Shown one piece after another: positions 34,655 through 44,018 of a DNA stretch of 64,000 nucleotides. The first letter of the stretch is position 1. Every line of letters starts with the position of its first letter. Location of the stretch: positions 62,001-126,000 of the forward strand of contig NZ_JAGJBY010000001.1 in the NCBI RefSeq assembly GCF_020010905.1, in the 5' to 3' direction. The notes under the pieces were generated by a model, which worked only from the letters and a program-made list of their open reading frames with translations, had not been told where the DNA came from and did no database searches. The stretch is from Streptomyces acidiscabies. GTDB taxonomy: Bacteria > Actinomycetota > Actinomycetes > Streptomycetales > Streptomycetaceae. A program made the position numbers and the translations under genes.

Positions 34655-36703
34655 TCAGGGCCTGGTGGTGCCGTTGAGTTCGGCGTGGCCCGACTCGGGT
34701 GCGGTGTCGAGGAGTTGGCGCAGCTGGGACAGGTCGGCGCCGGACTTCATCAGCTTCGTCAGGAGCGCGGAGATGGTGAGGTTCTGGACGTCGGAGGTGG
34801 TGATCGAGCCCAGCACTCCGGTGAGGTCGTCGGTGAACGAGGCGCTGCCGTCGAGCCAGGGCTTCGTCAACGCCTGGGCGGTGTCGGAGTGTTGGAGGAA
34901 TCCGTCGACGCCCTTGCCGAGTGCGATGGAGCCGACGAGGCGGTCGAGGAAGATCGAGTCGCCGCCGACGATGTCGATGTCCGCGTTCTCCAGGCCGGTC
35001 GCGAGGACGGTGGCCTGCGCCTCGGCGATCTGCCGCTGCACGTCGAGCCCGGCGAGGCGGATCTCCTTCTCCGCCGCCAGCCGCAGGCGGTACTCCTCGT
35101 GGGTGCGGGACGCCTCGTCGAGGGCGGCCATCGCGGCGGCCTTGTCGGTGAGTCCGGCGGCCTCCGCCTTGAGTTTCTCGCCGATGGCCCTGGCGTCGGC
35201 GAGGGCCTGTGCCTCGGCGCCCTCGGCGCGGGCGAGGGCGGTGGCGCGGGTGCCCTCGGCCTCGGCGCGCAGCCTCGCCGCCGTCGCTTCGGCCTCGGCG
35301 CGGCCGGCCTTCTCGATGACCTCGGCCTCCTTGTCGCGCACCTGCACGGCGGCGAGTCCTTCGGCGGCGGCCTCGGCCTGGATGCCCTCCGCGAGGCGCA
35401 GCTTGGCGCGCGCGTCGAGGTCGGCGCTCTTCAACCGGGCCTCGGCGAGGGTGAGTTCCTCGGCGGCGCGGTGAACTGCCGCCACCTCGGCGGCTTCCGC
35501 GGCCTTGATGTCCTTGACGAGCTTCTCCTGGGCCTCCGCCTCGGCGGCGATGACGACGGCCTGGCGCTCGCGCTCGGCCTCCTCGACGACCCTCAACTTC
35601 TTGATGGACTCTTCCTGTTCGGCGACCGTCCGGTCCACGGCGACGCGTTCGCGCACGACCTCGGCGATGTCCCGGCGCTCCGCCTCGACCTCCTTGTCGG
35701 CGGCGATCCGCGTCAGCTGGGTCTCCCGCTCGCGCGCGATGACCTCCAACAGCCGGTCCTTCTCGATGCGTTCGTTCTCGACGGCGATGACGCGCTCGCG
35801 GTTCTTCGCGGCGACGGCGACCTCGCGGGCCTGGTTCTCGCGCTGGACGCCGAGTTGTTCCTCGGTGCGCAGGAACGCGCCCTGGGAGCGCAGGCGTTCC
35901 TCCTCGACGACCCGCGCGGTCTCGGCCTCCTCGCGGGCCCGGCTGGTCTCGATCTCGCGGCGCTGCTTGATCTCCGCGTCGGCCTGGCGGCGTTCGAGTT
36001 CGAGGATCGCCTCGCGCGCGTCGACGTTCTGGCGCGTGATCTCCTTCTCCTCGGTGCGCTGGGCCTCGTTGGTGCGGACGTGCTCGACGGCGGTGAGTTC
36101 GGTGATCTTCCGAATGCCTTGCGCGTCAAGGACGTTGGCGGGGTCGAGCTGGGTGAGCGGCGTCTGCTCCAGGTAGTCGATCGCCGCGTCCTCCAGGTGG
36201 TAGCCGTTGAGGTCGACGCCGATGACCTCGATGATCCGGTACCGCAGCTCCTCGCGCTTGGTGTAGAGATCGGTGAAGTCCAGTTGTTTCCCAACGGTCT
36301 TGAGCGCCTCGGAGAACTTCGCGTGGAAGAGTTCCTGGAGGGTTCGCTGGTCGCTGGCGCGGACCGTGCCGACCGCCTGGGCGACCCTGATGACGTCCTC
36401 GACCGTCTTGTTGACCTTGACGAAGAACGAGATGCGGATGTCGGCGCGGATGTTGTCCTTGCAGATCAGCCCCTCCTTGCCCGCGCGGGTGATCTCGATC
36501 GCCTTCACCGAGATGTCCATCGTCTCGGCCTTGTGCAGGACCGGCAGCACGATCTGCCCCGTGAACGTCACGTCCACCCTGCGCGTTCTGGACACGATCA
36601 GCGCCTTGCCCTGCTCGACCTTGCGGAAGAGCCGGGAGACCAGGAGGAGCGCGAGCAGCAGCAGGATCAGGCCGACGGCTGCCAGCACGACGACGACATC
36701 CAT
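34655..36703 (-). CDS. Flotillin/SPFH-domain membrane scaffold protein
   Basis: A 682-residue flotillin. One N-terminal membrane helix (VVVVLAAVGLILLLLALLLV) is followed by an SPFH domain (GKALIVSRTRRVDVTFTGQIV, residues 27-220) and then about 350 residues of alanine-glutamate coiled coil (EAE/RAEAE repeats). The C-terminal tail is non-coiled (GGDSIFLDRLVGS ... SDVQNLTISALLTKLMKSG). It would form oligomeric membrane microdomain rings. The tail is unusual for YqiK-like flotillins and may be the docking site for the ATPase encoded next. The ATG aligns with the start of the membrane helix. Function beyond scaffolding is unknown. Confidence 0.85.
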   Translation of the reverse strand: MDVVVVLAAVGLILLLLALLLVSRLFRKVEQGKALIVSRTRRVDVTFTGQIVLPVLHKAETMDISVKAIEITRAGKEGLICKDNIRADIRISFFVKVNKTVEDVIRVAQAVGTVRASDQRTLQELFHAKFSEALKTVGKQLDFTDLYTKREELRYRIIEVIGVDLNGYHLEDAAIDYLEQTPLTQLDPANVLDAQGIRKITELTAVEHVRTNEAQRTEEKEITRQNVDAREAILELERRQADAEIKQRREIETSRAREEAETARVVEEERLRSQGAFLRTEEQLGVQRENQAREVAVAAKNRERVIAVENERIEKDRLLEVIARERETQLTRIAADKEVEAERRDIAEVVRERVAVDRTVAEQEESIKKLRVVEEAERERQAVVIAAEAEAQEKLVKDIKAAEAAEVAAVHRAAEELTLAEARLKSADLDARAKLRLAEGIQAEAAAEGLAAVQVRDKEAEVIEKAGRAEAEATAARLRAEAEGTRATALARAEGAEAQALADARAIGEKLKAEAAGLTDKAAAMAALDEASRTHEEYRLRLAAEKEIRLAGLDVQRQIAEAQATVLATGLENADIDIVGGDSIFLDRLVGSIALGKGVDGFLQHSDTAQALTKPWLDGSASFTDDLTGVLGSITTSDVQNLTISALLTKLMKSGADLSQLRQLLDTAPESGHAELNGTTRP

Positions 36704-36877
36704 GGAGTACGTCCTTCGGCCGTTGGGTTGGTGCCGTCATCGTGCCCGTGGCCTGGGGCTTCGCGCATTGCCGGTTCTCGGCAGTGTTTTCGGGGGTGTT
36801 GGTTCCGACTGCTGTTAAGAATCCGTCAAGAAGCCGTGTGGATCGTGGAGTTGGAGGTTCGACGTCGTACGGCCGTG

Positions 36878-38266
36878 TCACGAGGCCGAGGGGCGCAGGT
36901 GTTCCTCGGCGGGCCGTACGGCGCTACTCCCGTTCAGGGCACTGCCGTTGACCCATGCGCGCCACGGCATGTTCCAGTCGCCCACGCCGTTGGAGAACGG
37001 CGTCATCTCCTGGCCGCGTGTGTGCACGGTCCGGGTGATGTCGCCCTCGCCGAGGACGAGGAACAGCCACGCCGCGTCCCGGTCGCTCATCCCGACGCAG
37101 CCGTGGCTGACGTCCCGGCGCCCGAACGACGAGGCCGCCCAGGGGGCCGCATGGAGGTACTCGCCGCTGCGGGTGAGGCGGATCGCGTGGCGGACCGGCA
37201 GGTCGTACGCCTCGTCGGTGTCGGAGGGGATGCCGATGGTCGTGCTGCGCATCCGCAGGACGGCCTGTTTGTCGAGGACGACCTTGATGCCGGCGCGGGT
37301 GCGGTAGCCCTCCTTGCCCGTCGTCACGGGGATGACTCGAAGGGTCGTACCGTCGCGCAGGACGCTCATCCGGTGGGCGGAGGCGTCGATGACGGCCTCC
37401 ACCCGGGGGCCGGTGGAGAACCTCAGGGGTACTACGGGGGCTACGCGCAGGTGCTCCGTGAGGCGTAGTCCGGCGAGGTCGTCGGCGGTGACGCGGATGT
37501 CGGCCCGTGCGGGCCAGTAGGTGCGGGGGCGGTAGTGGAGGGTGGTGGGGTTCAGCCAGTGCCAGGCGCCAGGGGCGGCGGCCGGGGTGGCGGTGACGCT
37601 GAGGTGGCTCTCCAGGAGGGCGCGGCTCTCGGGGGGTACGGGGTGGCTGAGGTGGGCGGTGACGATCTGGCCGACGCCGTAGGTGCGGGCTCCCTCCGGG
37701 GTACTACGGGTATCCCCGCCGGACGGTCCCAGGGTGACCGTGAGGAGGCCGCTGCGGGCGCGGGAGGTGGTGAACTCCGTGCGGTGGGGGGCGTTGTGGG
37801 GCTGGGGGTCGGTGCGGACCTCGGCGACGTAGTGGGTGGCGGCGCGTAGTACGTGGGTGCTGCGCCAGACGCGTGCCGAGGGGTCGAGGTGCCCGGCGAC
37901 CCGGTGTCCCGCGTCGTCCTTGAGTGTTACGTCCGTGAGGTGACCCTGGCCCCGGAGGGTGACGGTGACGGGGGCGTCCGGGTCGACGGGAGCCGTACGT
38001 CCCGGGGAGCGGGGTTCCTGCGGGTGCGGTTCCTGGGAGTGCGTGCCGACCCGTACCTCCGGCTGCGGCGGTGCGGGTTTGCCGTCCGTGGCCGGGGCGT
38101 CGGCGTGCGGGTGGTGGAGGGCGACGGTCAGGGCAACGGCCAGTACGGCGGCGGCGGTTGCGGCCGTGCCGTACGTCTTGAGGGCCCTGCCGCCGGGGGT
38201 GCTCGGAGTGCTGCTCGGCGCCAACCTGTGCTCCAGCGGGGTGGGGGCGGGTGGGTCGGCTCGCAT
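36878..38266 (-). CDS. L,D-transpeptidase (YkuD) with Ig-like domains
   Basis: A 462-residue exported peptidoglycan cross-linking enzyme. A signal anchor (TAATAAAVLAVALTVAL, about 33-50) is followed by a proline-rich linker, two Ig-like domains (about 90-300) and the YkuD catalytic domain with HAAPW and SHGCVGM, catalytic cysteine near 390. It would make 3-3 cross-links from tetrapeptide donors and is therefore relatively beta-lactam insensitive. No Shine-Dalgarno is visible before the ATG. It is monocistronic, divergent from the surface protein at 38535. The actinobacterial Ldt family normally has this domain order. Confidence 0.88.
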   Translation of the reverse strand: MRADPPAPTPLEHRLAPSSTPSTPGGRALKTYGTAATAAAVLAVALTVALHHPHADAPATDGKPAPPQPEVRVGTHSQEPHPQEPRSPGRTAPVDPDAPVTVTLRGQGHLTDVTLKDDAGHRVAGHLDPSARVWRSTHVLRAATHYVAEVRTDPQPHNAPHRTEFTTSRARSGLLTVTLGPSGGDTRSTPEGARTYGVGQIVTAHLSHPVPPESRALLESHLSVTATPAAAPGAWHWLNPTTLHYRPRTYWPARADIRVTADDLAGLRLTEHLRVAPVVPLRFSTGPRVEAVIDASAHRMSVLRDGTTLRVIPVTTGKEGYRTRAGIKVVLDKQAVLRMRSTTIGIPSDTDEAYDLPVRHAIRLTRSGEYLHAAPWAASSFGRRDVSHGCVGMSDRDAAWLFLVLGEGDITRTVHTRGQEMTPFSNGVGDWNMPWRAWVNGSALNGSSAVRPAEEHLRPSAS

Positions 38267-38534
38267 GTAACCGGCTCATACCTCGGAGCCACCCGTAGGT
38301 CTGCGGCGTGTCCCGAGAACCATGGATGATCAGCATCCGATCAGACGAAACGGCGGCCTCCGATCGGGGCGCCCGCACGGGCCGTACGTCGGCGTCGTAC
38401 GCCTTCAGAGCCACGCGCGGGCCCATCGGCCGTTCCTCCGGGGTGCCCCCATCTCCCCCTGCGGGACCACCGATTGGCCCCCGGCCCCTCCTCCGGGCGC
38501 CCGCCAAAAGAACGGGGTGAATCCATGCGCCCAT

Positions 38535-40154
38535 ATGACGTCCGCTGCGCGTGCCGCCTCTCCCGCGCCCGCAACCATAATGATCAATACGTTCATGATC
38601 ATCCGATTTCCCCTGTGCGACGAGCACACCGGCGCCCCGGCTCCCCGGGCCGCCAGCGTCCTGGTCCGGCGGGCGGTCCTGCCGCTGGTCCTGGCGTGCA
38701 CGGCTCTCTCCACCTGCTGGCCCACCCACGCGGCACCGGCCGCGGCCCCTGCGGACGGGACCGGCAGGAAGGGGCTGGTCCTCCGGGTGATCGTCAACAA
38801 GCGGCCCGGCACCGGCGCCGTCGACCCGGGCATCCGGACCGGCCACACCGTGCTCAAGGAGTACCGCCTCACCAACAAGGGCGGCGCCGACCTGCACGAC
38901 GTACACGTCTACGACCCAGGTATGAAGGGCGCCCGCATCGTCTGCGCGGGCGGTGCGGACAAGGTCCGGCTCCTGCCCGGCCTGACCTCCACGACCTGCA
39001 CGGCCCAGGGCTCCGCGCAGAAGGGCCGGCGGATCGCGCAGGCCACCGCCTCCGGCCGGATCCCCTCCCTGAACGCGCCGGTCAGAGCCACGGCCCGGTC
39101 CGGGTACGCCGGGGTCGGCGGCACCCTCGCGCTCAATCAGCGCGCCACGGTCGCCGCGCCCGCCGGGCCCGACGACCCGGCGCGCGTCACTCTCAAGTAC
39201 TCCCTCACCAATACTGGCAACCTGCCCGTCCACGGCGTCCGCATCACCGACCGCACCCTGGCCCCCCAGGGGGTGAGCTGCGCGGAGGGTACGTCAGTAC
39301 TACGCCAGGTGGCGCCCGGCCGGACCGTGCACTGCACCGTCCGGCTGCGTCTCGACCCCGGCAGCCAGGTCAGCGAGGGGTTCGCCGAGGGCAGCGACCG
39401 CACCAGCACCCTGGACCACAAGGGCCGGCTGATCGGCGCGCCCATGCTGCGGGCGCACAGTTCGCTGCGGTTCGGGGTGCCGTACGAGCAGAGCGCGGGC
39501 GACGTCGTGACGCCGGTGCCGATGCCGCTCGGCGCGCAGACCGACCCAGAGCCCGCCACCGGCGAGGACGAGGCGCCCTCGTCCGGTACGTCCGTGCCGG
39601 AGGAGACGTCGGAGAACTCGGCCGCGTTCTCCGCCGGGGCGGCGCAGGGGGTCGTGCCCGGGGAGGTACCCGGCACGGGATACGACGACGTACCCGCCGT
39701 AGTCCCTGGGTTCCTGCCCGGCGAGGTACCTGGGGGGTACCTCCCAGGTATCCCCTCCACGCATCCCTCCGGGAGCCAGGTCCCCGGTGAACTCCCCGCG
39801 TTCTCGCTGGTCCCGTCCGGGCACCCGAACGATCCCGGGAGCCACCACACCGGTTCCCCGACCTCCAGTACCCCCGGCTCGCACGAGGCCGGCTCCCCGG
39901 TGACCGGCTCGCATCCCCCGGCCTCGCACGGCCCGGCCCGTAGTACTCAGGTACCGGACCCGTACGACCTGGGAGCCACCGCCTCCCAGGACCCCGGCAG
40001 CGCCACCCCCAAGGGCGCCTCCAGCCTGGGCTGGTTCGGCATTCCCCGGAACACCTTCCTCATCGGCGCGGTCCTGTTGGGGGCGTCGGCAGTGACGGGG
40101 GCGGTGTTGTTCCTGCGGCGGCGGAATGGCGGGCCGGACGACATGGCGTTCTGA
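38535..40154 (+). CDS. Surface-anchored DUF11-like repeat protein
   Basis: A protein of about 539 residues with a signal peptide (RRAVLPLVLACTALSTCW), two DUF11-like beta domains (TVLKEYRLTNKGGADLHDV; VTLKYSLTNTGNLPVHGV), and then a low-complexity proline-glycine-serine stretch with repeated GEVPG and GSH units. A C-terminal membrane helix (TFLIGAVLLGASAVTGAVLFL) is followed by RRRNG. This layout suits a wall-spanning stalk displaying beta domains. The start is uncertain: ATGs at 38535, 38580 and 38595 share the frame and none has a good ribosome-binding site. Alternatives are adhesin or cell-wall structural roles. Confidence 0.65.
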   Translation: MTSAARAASPAPATIMINTFMIIRFPLCDEHTGAPAPRAASVLVRRAVLPLVLACTALSTCWPTHAAPAAAPADGTGRKGLVLRVIVNKRPGTGAVDPGIRTGHTVLKEYRLTNKGGADLHDVHVYDPGMKGARIVCAGGADKVRLLPGLTSTTCTAQGSAQKGRRIAQATASGRIPSLNAPVRATARSGYAGVGGTLALNQRATVAAPAGPDDPARVTLKYSLTNTGNLPVHGVRITDRTLAPQGVSCAEGTSVLRQVAPGRTVHCTVRLRLDPGSQVSEGFAEGSDRTSTLDHKGRLIGAPMLRAHSSLRFGVPYEQSAGDVVTPVPMPLGAQTDPEPATGEDEAPSSGTSVPEETSENSAAFSAGAAQGVVPGEVPGTGYDDVPAVVPGFLPGEVPGGYLPGIPSTHPSGSQVPGELPAFSLVPSGHPNDPGSHHTGSPTSSTPGSHEAGSPVTGSHPPASHGPARSTQVPDPYDLGATASQDPGSATPKGASSLGWFGIPRNTFLIGAVLLGASAVTGAVLFLRRRNGGPDDMAF

Positions 40155-40197
40155 ATTCCGGCGCGATTCCAGGTAGTTCCGGGTGATTTCAGACAGT

Positions 40198-40905
40198 TCA
40201 GCCGTTCCACGTCTCGTCGTAAGGGTCCCTCGGTTCGGCGACCGGGGCCGCGCGGGTCACCTGGATGAAGGGAATGGGGCCGCCGTTCACCGGGTCCGCC
40301 CTGCGTTTGGGGGAATAGGTGCCGGTGATCAAAAGCCAGGTGTCCGGCTGGAGGACCGGCGGAATGTTCCCGGTGAGCGCGACTTTCACCGGCTGGGCGT
40401 CGGCGGCGCAGCAGCTCAGCGCCATCCGCACGAGATACGGGGTGCCGTCCTTGCCCAGTGCCAGGAATCCGGCGATCTGGATCTCCCGGCCCTTGATGTT
40501 CTTGTTGTCGTAGATCGCCCGGCCCGCGTAATCGACGAGCGCCAGCTTCAGCGGGCCGGTGGCGGGGATCTTCCCGTAGACGACGGGTTCCTGGAGCGCT
40601 GTTCCGGTGCGGGTGGCGCTGTAGGAACCGAGGGCGGGCGGGGCGACGAGAATCAGGGCGAGAAGGGGGAGGACGAGGAGCCAGGAAATGCGGGGTTCGC
40701 GGTGCGCATGGTTTTCCTCGCTCTGTGCCTGTTTCCGTTCGTACCACCACGTCGCCGCCGCCGCGACGATCAGCACCACGCCCGCCGCCAGCAGCAACGG
40801 CTGCAACCCGGCCTTGACGTACCGCAGATAGAGGTCCGTGCTCCCCGCGTGCAGCAGAGCCGCGCCGAGGAGGAAGAGCACGGCCGACTGGGCCTGACGA
40901 TTCAC
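40198..40905 (-). CDS. TIGR03943/YcgQ-like membrane protein
   Basis: A 235-residue protein with two N-terminal membrane helices (AVLFLLGAALLHAGS; LLLAAGVVLIVAAAATWW), a third near 75-95, and an exported beta domain with CCAADAQPVKV. It overlaps the upstream permease gene by 4 bp, and the pair is conserved as YcgR-YcgQ in Gram-positives. Metal or small-molecule export has been suggested for such pairs. Nothing in this sequence fixes the substrate. I looked for a zinc-repressor box upstream of the permease and saw none. Confidence 0.7.
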   Translation of the reverse strand: MNRQAQSAVLFLLGAALLHAGSTDLYLRYVKAGLQPLLLAAGVVLIVAAAATWWYERKQAQSEENHAHREPRISWLLVLPLLALILVAPPALGSYSATRTGTALQEPVVYGKIPATGPLKLALVDYAGRAIYDNKNIKGREIQIAGFLALGKDGTPYLVRMALSCCAADAQPVKVALTGNIPPVLQPDTWLLITGTYSPKRRADPVNGGPIPFIQVTRAAPVAEPRDPYDETWNG

Positions 40906-41927
40906 AGCAGCACCGCCCCGGTGAGCACGGACACCACGATGGCGAGGACGAAGGTCGCCGGCGCGAATCGCAGGGCGAAACTCCGGCCGAACGTCCCCGT
41001 CTGCATCGCGAACAATTTCAGGTCGATCATCGGCCCGACGACCAGGAAGGCCAGCCGGGCGGTCAAGGAGAACTGCGTCAGGGAAGCGGCGACAAAGGCG
41101 TCCGCCTCCGAGCAGATGGAGAGCACGACGGCGAGAACGGCCAGCGCCAGAACGGCGATCACGGGATTGTCGGCGGCGGCCTTCAGCCAGCTTTCCGGCG
41201 CCACCGCTTTCAGGGTCGCGGCGGCCATCGCGCCGACCACGAGAAATCCCCCGGCGTGCATGACGTCGTGCCGTACGGCACCCCAGAAAGCGGCGCCCTT
41301 GGTGCGCCCCTCATAGGCGGCGTGCGTGGGCGGTTTCAGCAGATCCGTCCGCCCCAGCCGCAACCACAGCCACCCCATCAGGCAGGCGACGACGAGACTG
41401 GCGGCGAAACGCGCCACGACCATTTCCGGATTGCGCGGAAAAGCGACCGCGGTGGCCGTCAGCACAATGGGATTGATCGCCGGCGCGGACAGCAGAAAGG
41501 CGAGCGCGGCGGCCGGAGTCACGCCTCTGCGCACCAGTGCCCCGGCCACGGGAACGGATGCGCATTCACATCCCGGCAGCGCCACCCCGGCGATCCCGGC
41601 GACCGGCACCGCGAGCGCGGGCCGCTTGGGCAGGGCGCGCGCGAAGAACGACGGGGGGATGTACACGGCGATCGCCGCCGAGAGCAGTACCCCCAGTACC
41701 AGGAAGGGCAGCGCCTGGACGACGACGGCGACGAACACGGTCGTCCAGCTCTGCATGACCGGGGAGCCCAGCGCGCGCCGGATGGGCGACTGGAACAGCA
41801 CCATCAGCAGCATGCCGAGGACCAGGACCAGCTGGGAGCTGAGCCGGGGAGGCCGCTCCTCCCTCTTGCGGGCTACCTCTTCAGGACTACCGTCCTTCAG
41901 CTCCTGCCCGGTGACGACGGTGGTCAT
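40902..41927 (-). CDS. YcgR-type permease (DUF318/UPF0718)
   Basis: A 341-residue integral membrane protein with eight or so helices. It carries the family signature PGCECASVPVAGALVRRG followed by PAAALAFLLSAPAINP, twin loops thought to line the pore. It starts ATG at 41927 and ends within the start of the TIGR03943 gene, so the two are coupled and probably form one complex. Arsenite-like or metal efflux functions have been proposed for the family. Substrate is unknown here. Confidence 0.75.
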   Translation of the reverse strand: MTTVVTGQELKDGSPEEVARKREERPPRLSSQLVLVLGMLLMVLFQSPIRRALGSPVMQSWTTVFVAVVVQALPFLVLGVLLSAAIAVYIPPSFFARALPKRPALAVPVAGIAGVALPGCECASVPVAGALVRRGVTPAAALAFLLSAPAINPIVLTATAVAFPRNPEMVVARFAASLVVACLMGWLWLRLGRTDLLKPPTHAAYEGRTKGAAFWGAVRHDVMHAGGFLVVGAMAAATLKAVAPESWLKAAADNPVIAVLALAVLAVVLSICSEADAFVAASLTQFSLTARLAFLVVGPMIDLKLFAMQTGTFGRSFALRFAPATFVLAIVVSVLTGAVLL

Positions 41928-42091
41928 GGCCGGGGCACCTCGGCATTCGTGGATCGCATCTGCTGCCTCCGCTCTCTACGACCCGTACGCCCCCTACATC
42001 TCAAGTACGACCGAATCGTCCGCTCCGTTCAGGCGGTCCCGAACGGATCGTTGGTGGAACCACCTGTCTCGATGAGGCAGTCTTCTCCGTC

Positions 42092-43966
42092 GTGGGGACC
42101 GTTCCGAATCAGGCCAGACCGATCGATGTCGAGGCGCACATGGTGGTGTGCGGCGACGACGGTCTCGCGCACCGTCTGGCCGCCGAACTCCGGGGCGTCT
42201 ACAGCGAGCAGGTGACTCTCGTCGTCCCGCCCGCCCAGCGCACGGTACGCCCTCCCGTGGTGGGCCGGGCCCGCGCGGTCTCGGCTGCGCTGCTCGACCG
42301 CGTGGTGAGCGCGGCCGTGAACAGGGCGTCGGGCACCGGCGGTTCGGGCGCGCCGGAGCCGGCTCCCGCCGGGAACGAGCGGACGCTGGAGGCGGCCGAG
42401 CCCACCGAGGCGGTCCTCTCCGAGGCGGGCGTGGCCCGCGCGGCGGCCCTCGCGCTGGTCTACGACGATGACGAGACCAACATCCGTGCCGCCCTCACCG
42501 CCCGGCGCCTCAACCCGCGCGTGCGCCTCGTACTACGCCTGTACAACCGGAGGCTGGGCCAGCACATCGAGGAACTCCTCGACCAGGCCGCCCTGTTGGC
42601 GTCCGGCGAGGAGGACGCCACCGCCGGTACGACGACGGTCCTGTCCGACGCGGACACCGCGGCACCGGCCCTCGCCGCGACCGCGATCGCCGGTACCACC
42701 AAGGTCGTTCAGACCGACGGCCTGCTCCTGCGGGCGGTCGAACACCACGGCGAGGGCGCCGCACCCGGCCTCGCCACGCTCGCGCTGCTCTCCTCGGAGA
42801 CCGACGGGAACATCGAGCAGGGACCCCAACTCCTGCCGGACGCCGAGGAGGTGAGGACGGCGACCGCCGCCTCGCCGGGGCGCGGGACCGTGGTCCTGGA
42901 GCAGGTGTCGTACGCCTCCGAGGGCAACCTTTCGACGGGGCGCGGCGCCGGGCTCATCGCGCCGATGGCCTCGCTCTTCTCCCGGCGGCTGCGCTGGTCG
43001 CTGGCGGGTGTCGTCACCTGCGTCCTCGCGCTGGCGGTCGCGCTGTGGCTGACGACGGGCATCCATCCGCTGGGCGCCCTGTACCTGACCCTGCTGGACC
43101 TCTTCGCCATCAACGACCCTGCCGTGGGCGACCCGTTGGCCCGGCAGATCCTCCAACTCCTGTCCGGGCTCATGGGGTTGCTGCTGCTGCCGGTGCTCCT
43201 GGCCGCCGTGCTCGAAGCGTTGGGCACGTTCCGCAGCGCGGGCTCCCTGCGCAAGCCGCCGCGCGGGATGAGCGGGCACGTCGTCCTGCTGGGCCTCGGC
43301 AAGATCGGCACCCGGGTGCTGATCCGGCTGCGCGAGCTGGACATCCCGGTGGTGTGCGTGGAGTCCGGGCCCGAGGCGCGGGGGCTCGCGGTGGCCCGGC
43401 GGCTGCGGGTACCCGTAGTCCTCGGGGACGTCACCCAGGAGGGGGTCCTGGAGGCGGCGAAGATCCATCGGGCGAACGCCCTGCTGGCGGTCACCAGTTC
43501 CGACACGACCAACCTGGAGGCCGTCCTCTACGCCCGCTCCCTGCGCCAGGACCTGAACGCGGTACTACGGCTGTACGACGACGACTTCGCGACCGCCGTC
43601 TACCGCACCCTGCGCGCCGCGCACCCCTACGCGCGCACCCGCAGCCGCAGCGTCTCCCATCTGGCGGCCCCCTCCTTCGCCGGGGCGATGATGGGCCGCC
43701 AGATCCTGGGCGCGATCTCCGTGGAGCGCCGGGTGCTGCTGTTCTCGGCGCTGGAGGCGGGCGGGCACCCGCAGTTGGAGGGCCGCACGATGGGCGAGGC
43801 GTTCCGCTCCGGACATTGGCGGGTGCTGGCCCTCGACACCGGTACGGGGCTGGCCTGGGACCTGCCGGCGGACCGGGTGCTGCGGCCGACGGACCGGGTC
43901 ATCCTGGCGGCGACCCGGCAGGGGATGGCGGACCTGCTGCGCAGGCACGAGCGAGCTGAAGGGTAG
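42092..43966 (+). CDS. Two-RCK putative ion channel (CASTOR/POLLUX-like)
   Basis: A 624-residue protein. An N-terminal RCK-like domain (MVVCGDDGLAHRLAAEL) is followed by two membrane segments (about 305-325 and 350-375) flanking a short pore-like loop (ALYLTLLDLFAINDPAVGDP), then a TrkA-N domain with GHVVLLGLGKIGTRVL (NAD-binding) and a C-terminal RCK half. This resembles CASTOR-like channels gated by a cytosolic ring. There is no canonical TVGYG selectivity filter, so ion choice is open. GTG 42092 is used. ATG 42140 with GAGG upstream is equally possible. A strong convergent terminator follows. Confidence 0.75.
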   Translation: MGTVPNQARPIDVEAHMVVCGDDGLAHRLAAELRGVYSEQVTLVVPPAQRTVRPPVVGRARAVSAALLDRVVSAAVNRASGTGGSGAPEPAPAGNERTLEAAEPTEAVLSEAGVARAAALALVYDDDETNIRAALTARRLNPRVRLVLRLYNRRLGQHIEELLDQAALLASGEEDATAGTTTVLSDADTAAPALAATAIAGTTKVVQTDGLLLRAVEHHGEGAAPGLATLALLSSETDGNIEQGPQLLPDAEEVRTATAASPGRGTVVLEQVSYASEGNLSTGRGAGLIAPMASLFSRRLRWSLAGVVTCVLALAVALWLTTGIHPLGALYLTLLDLFAINDPAVGDPLARQILQLLSGLMGLLLLPVLLAAVLEALGTFRSAGSLRKPPRGMSGHVVLLGLGKIGTRVLIRLRELDIPVVCVESGPEARGLAVARRLRVPVVLGDVTQEGVLEAAKIHRANALLAVTSSDTTNLEAVLYARSLRQDLNAVLRLYDDDFATAVYRTLRAAHPYARTRSRSVSHLAAPSFAGAMMGRQILGAISVERRVLLFSALEAGGHPQLEGRTMGEAFRSGHWRVLALDTGTGLAWDLPADRVLRPTDRVILAATRQGMADLLRRHERAEG

Positions 43967-43973
43967 TGCCGCA

Positions 43974-44011
43974 GGGGTAGTACTCAAGAAGCAGCTCTTG
44001 AGTACTACCCC
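43974..44011. terminator. Bidirectional terminator
   Basis: A perfect 16-bp inverted repeat (GGGGTAGTACTCAAGA and its complement) with loop AGCAGC lies between convergent genes ending at 43966 and 44019. Each arm contains the GTAGTAC/GTACTAC word that is enriched across this half of the window. Confidence 0.85.
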
Positions 44012-44018
44012 TTGAGAG

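Noticed and set aside
31752..37468. Long plus-strand frames (932 and 973 residues) opposite the AAA ATPase and flotillin
   Set aside because: They are antisense shadows of well-supported genes with repetitive Gly/Ala/Arg composition.
41928..42091. Zinc-repressor box before the YcgR/YcgQ-type genes
   Set aside because: No TGAAAATGATTTTCA-like palindrome is present.
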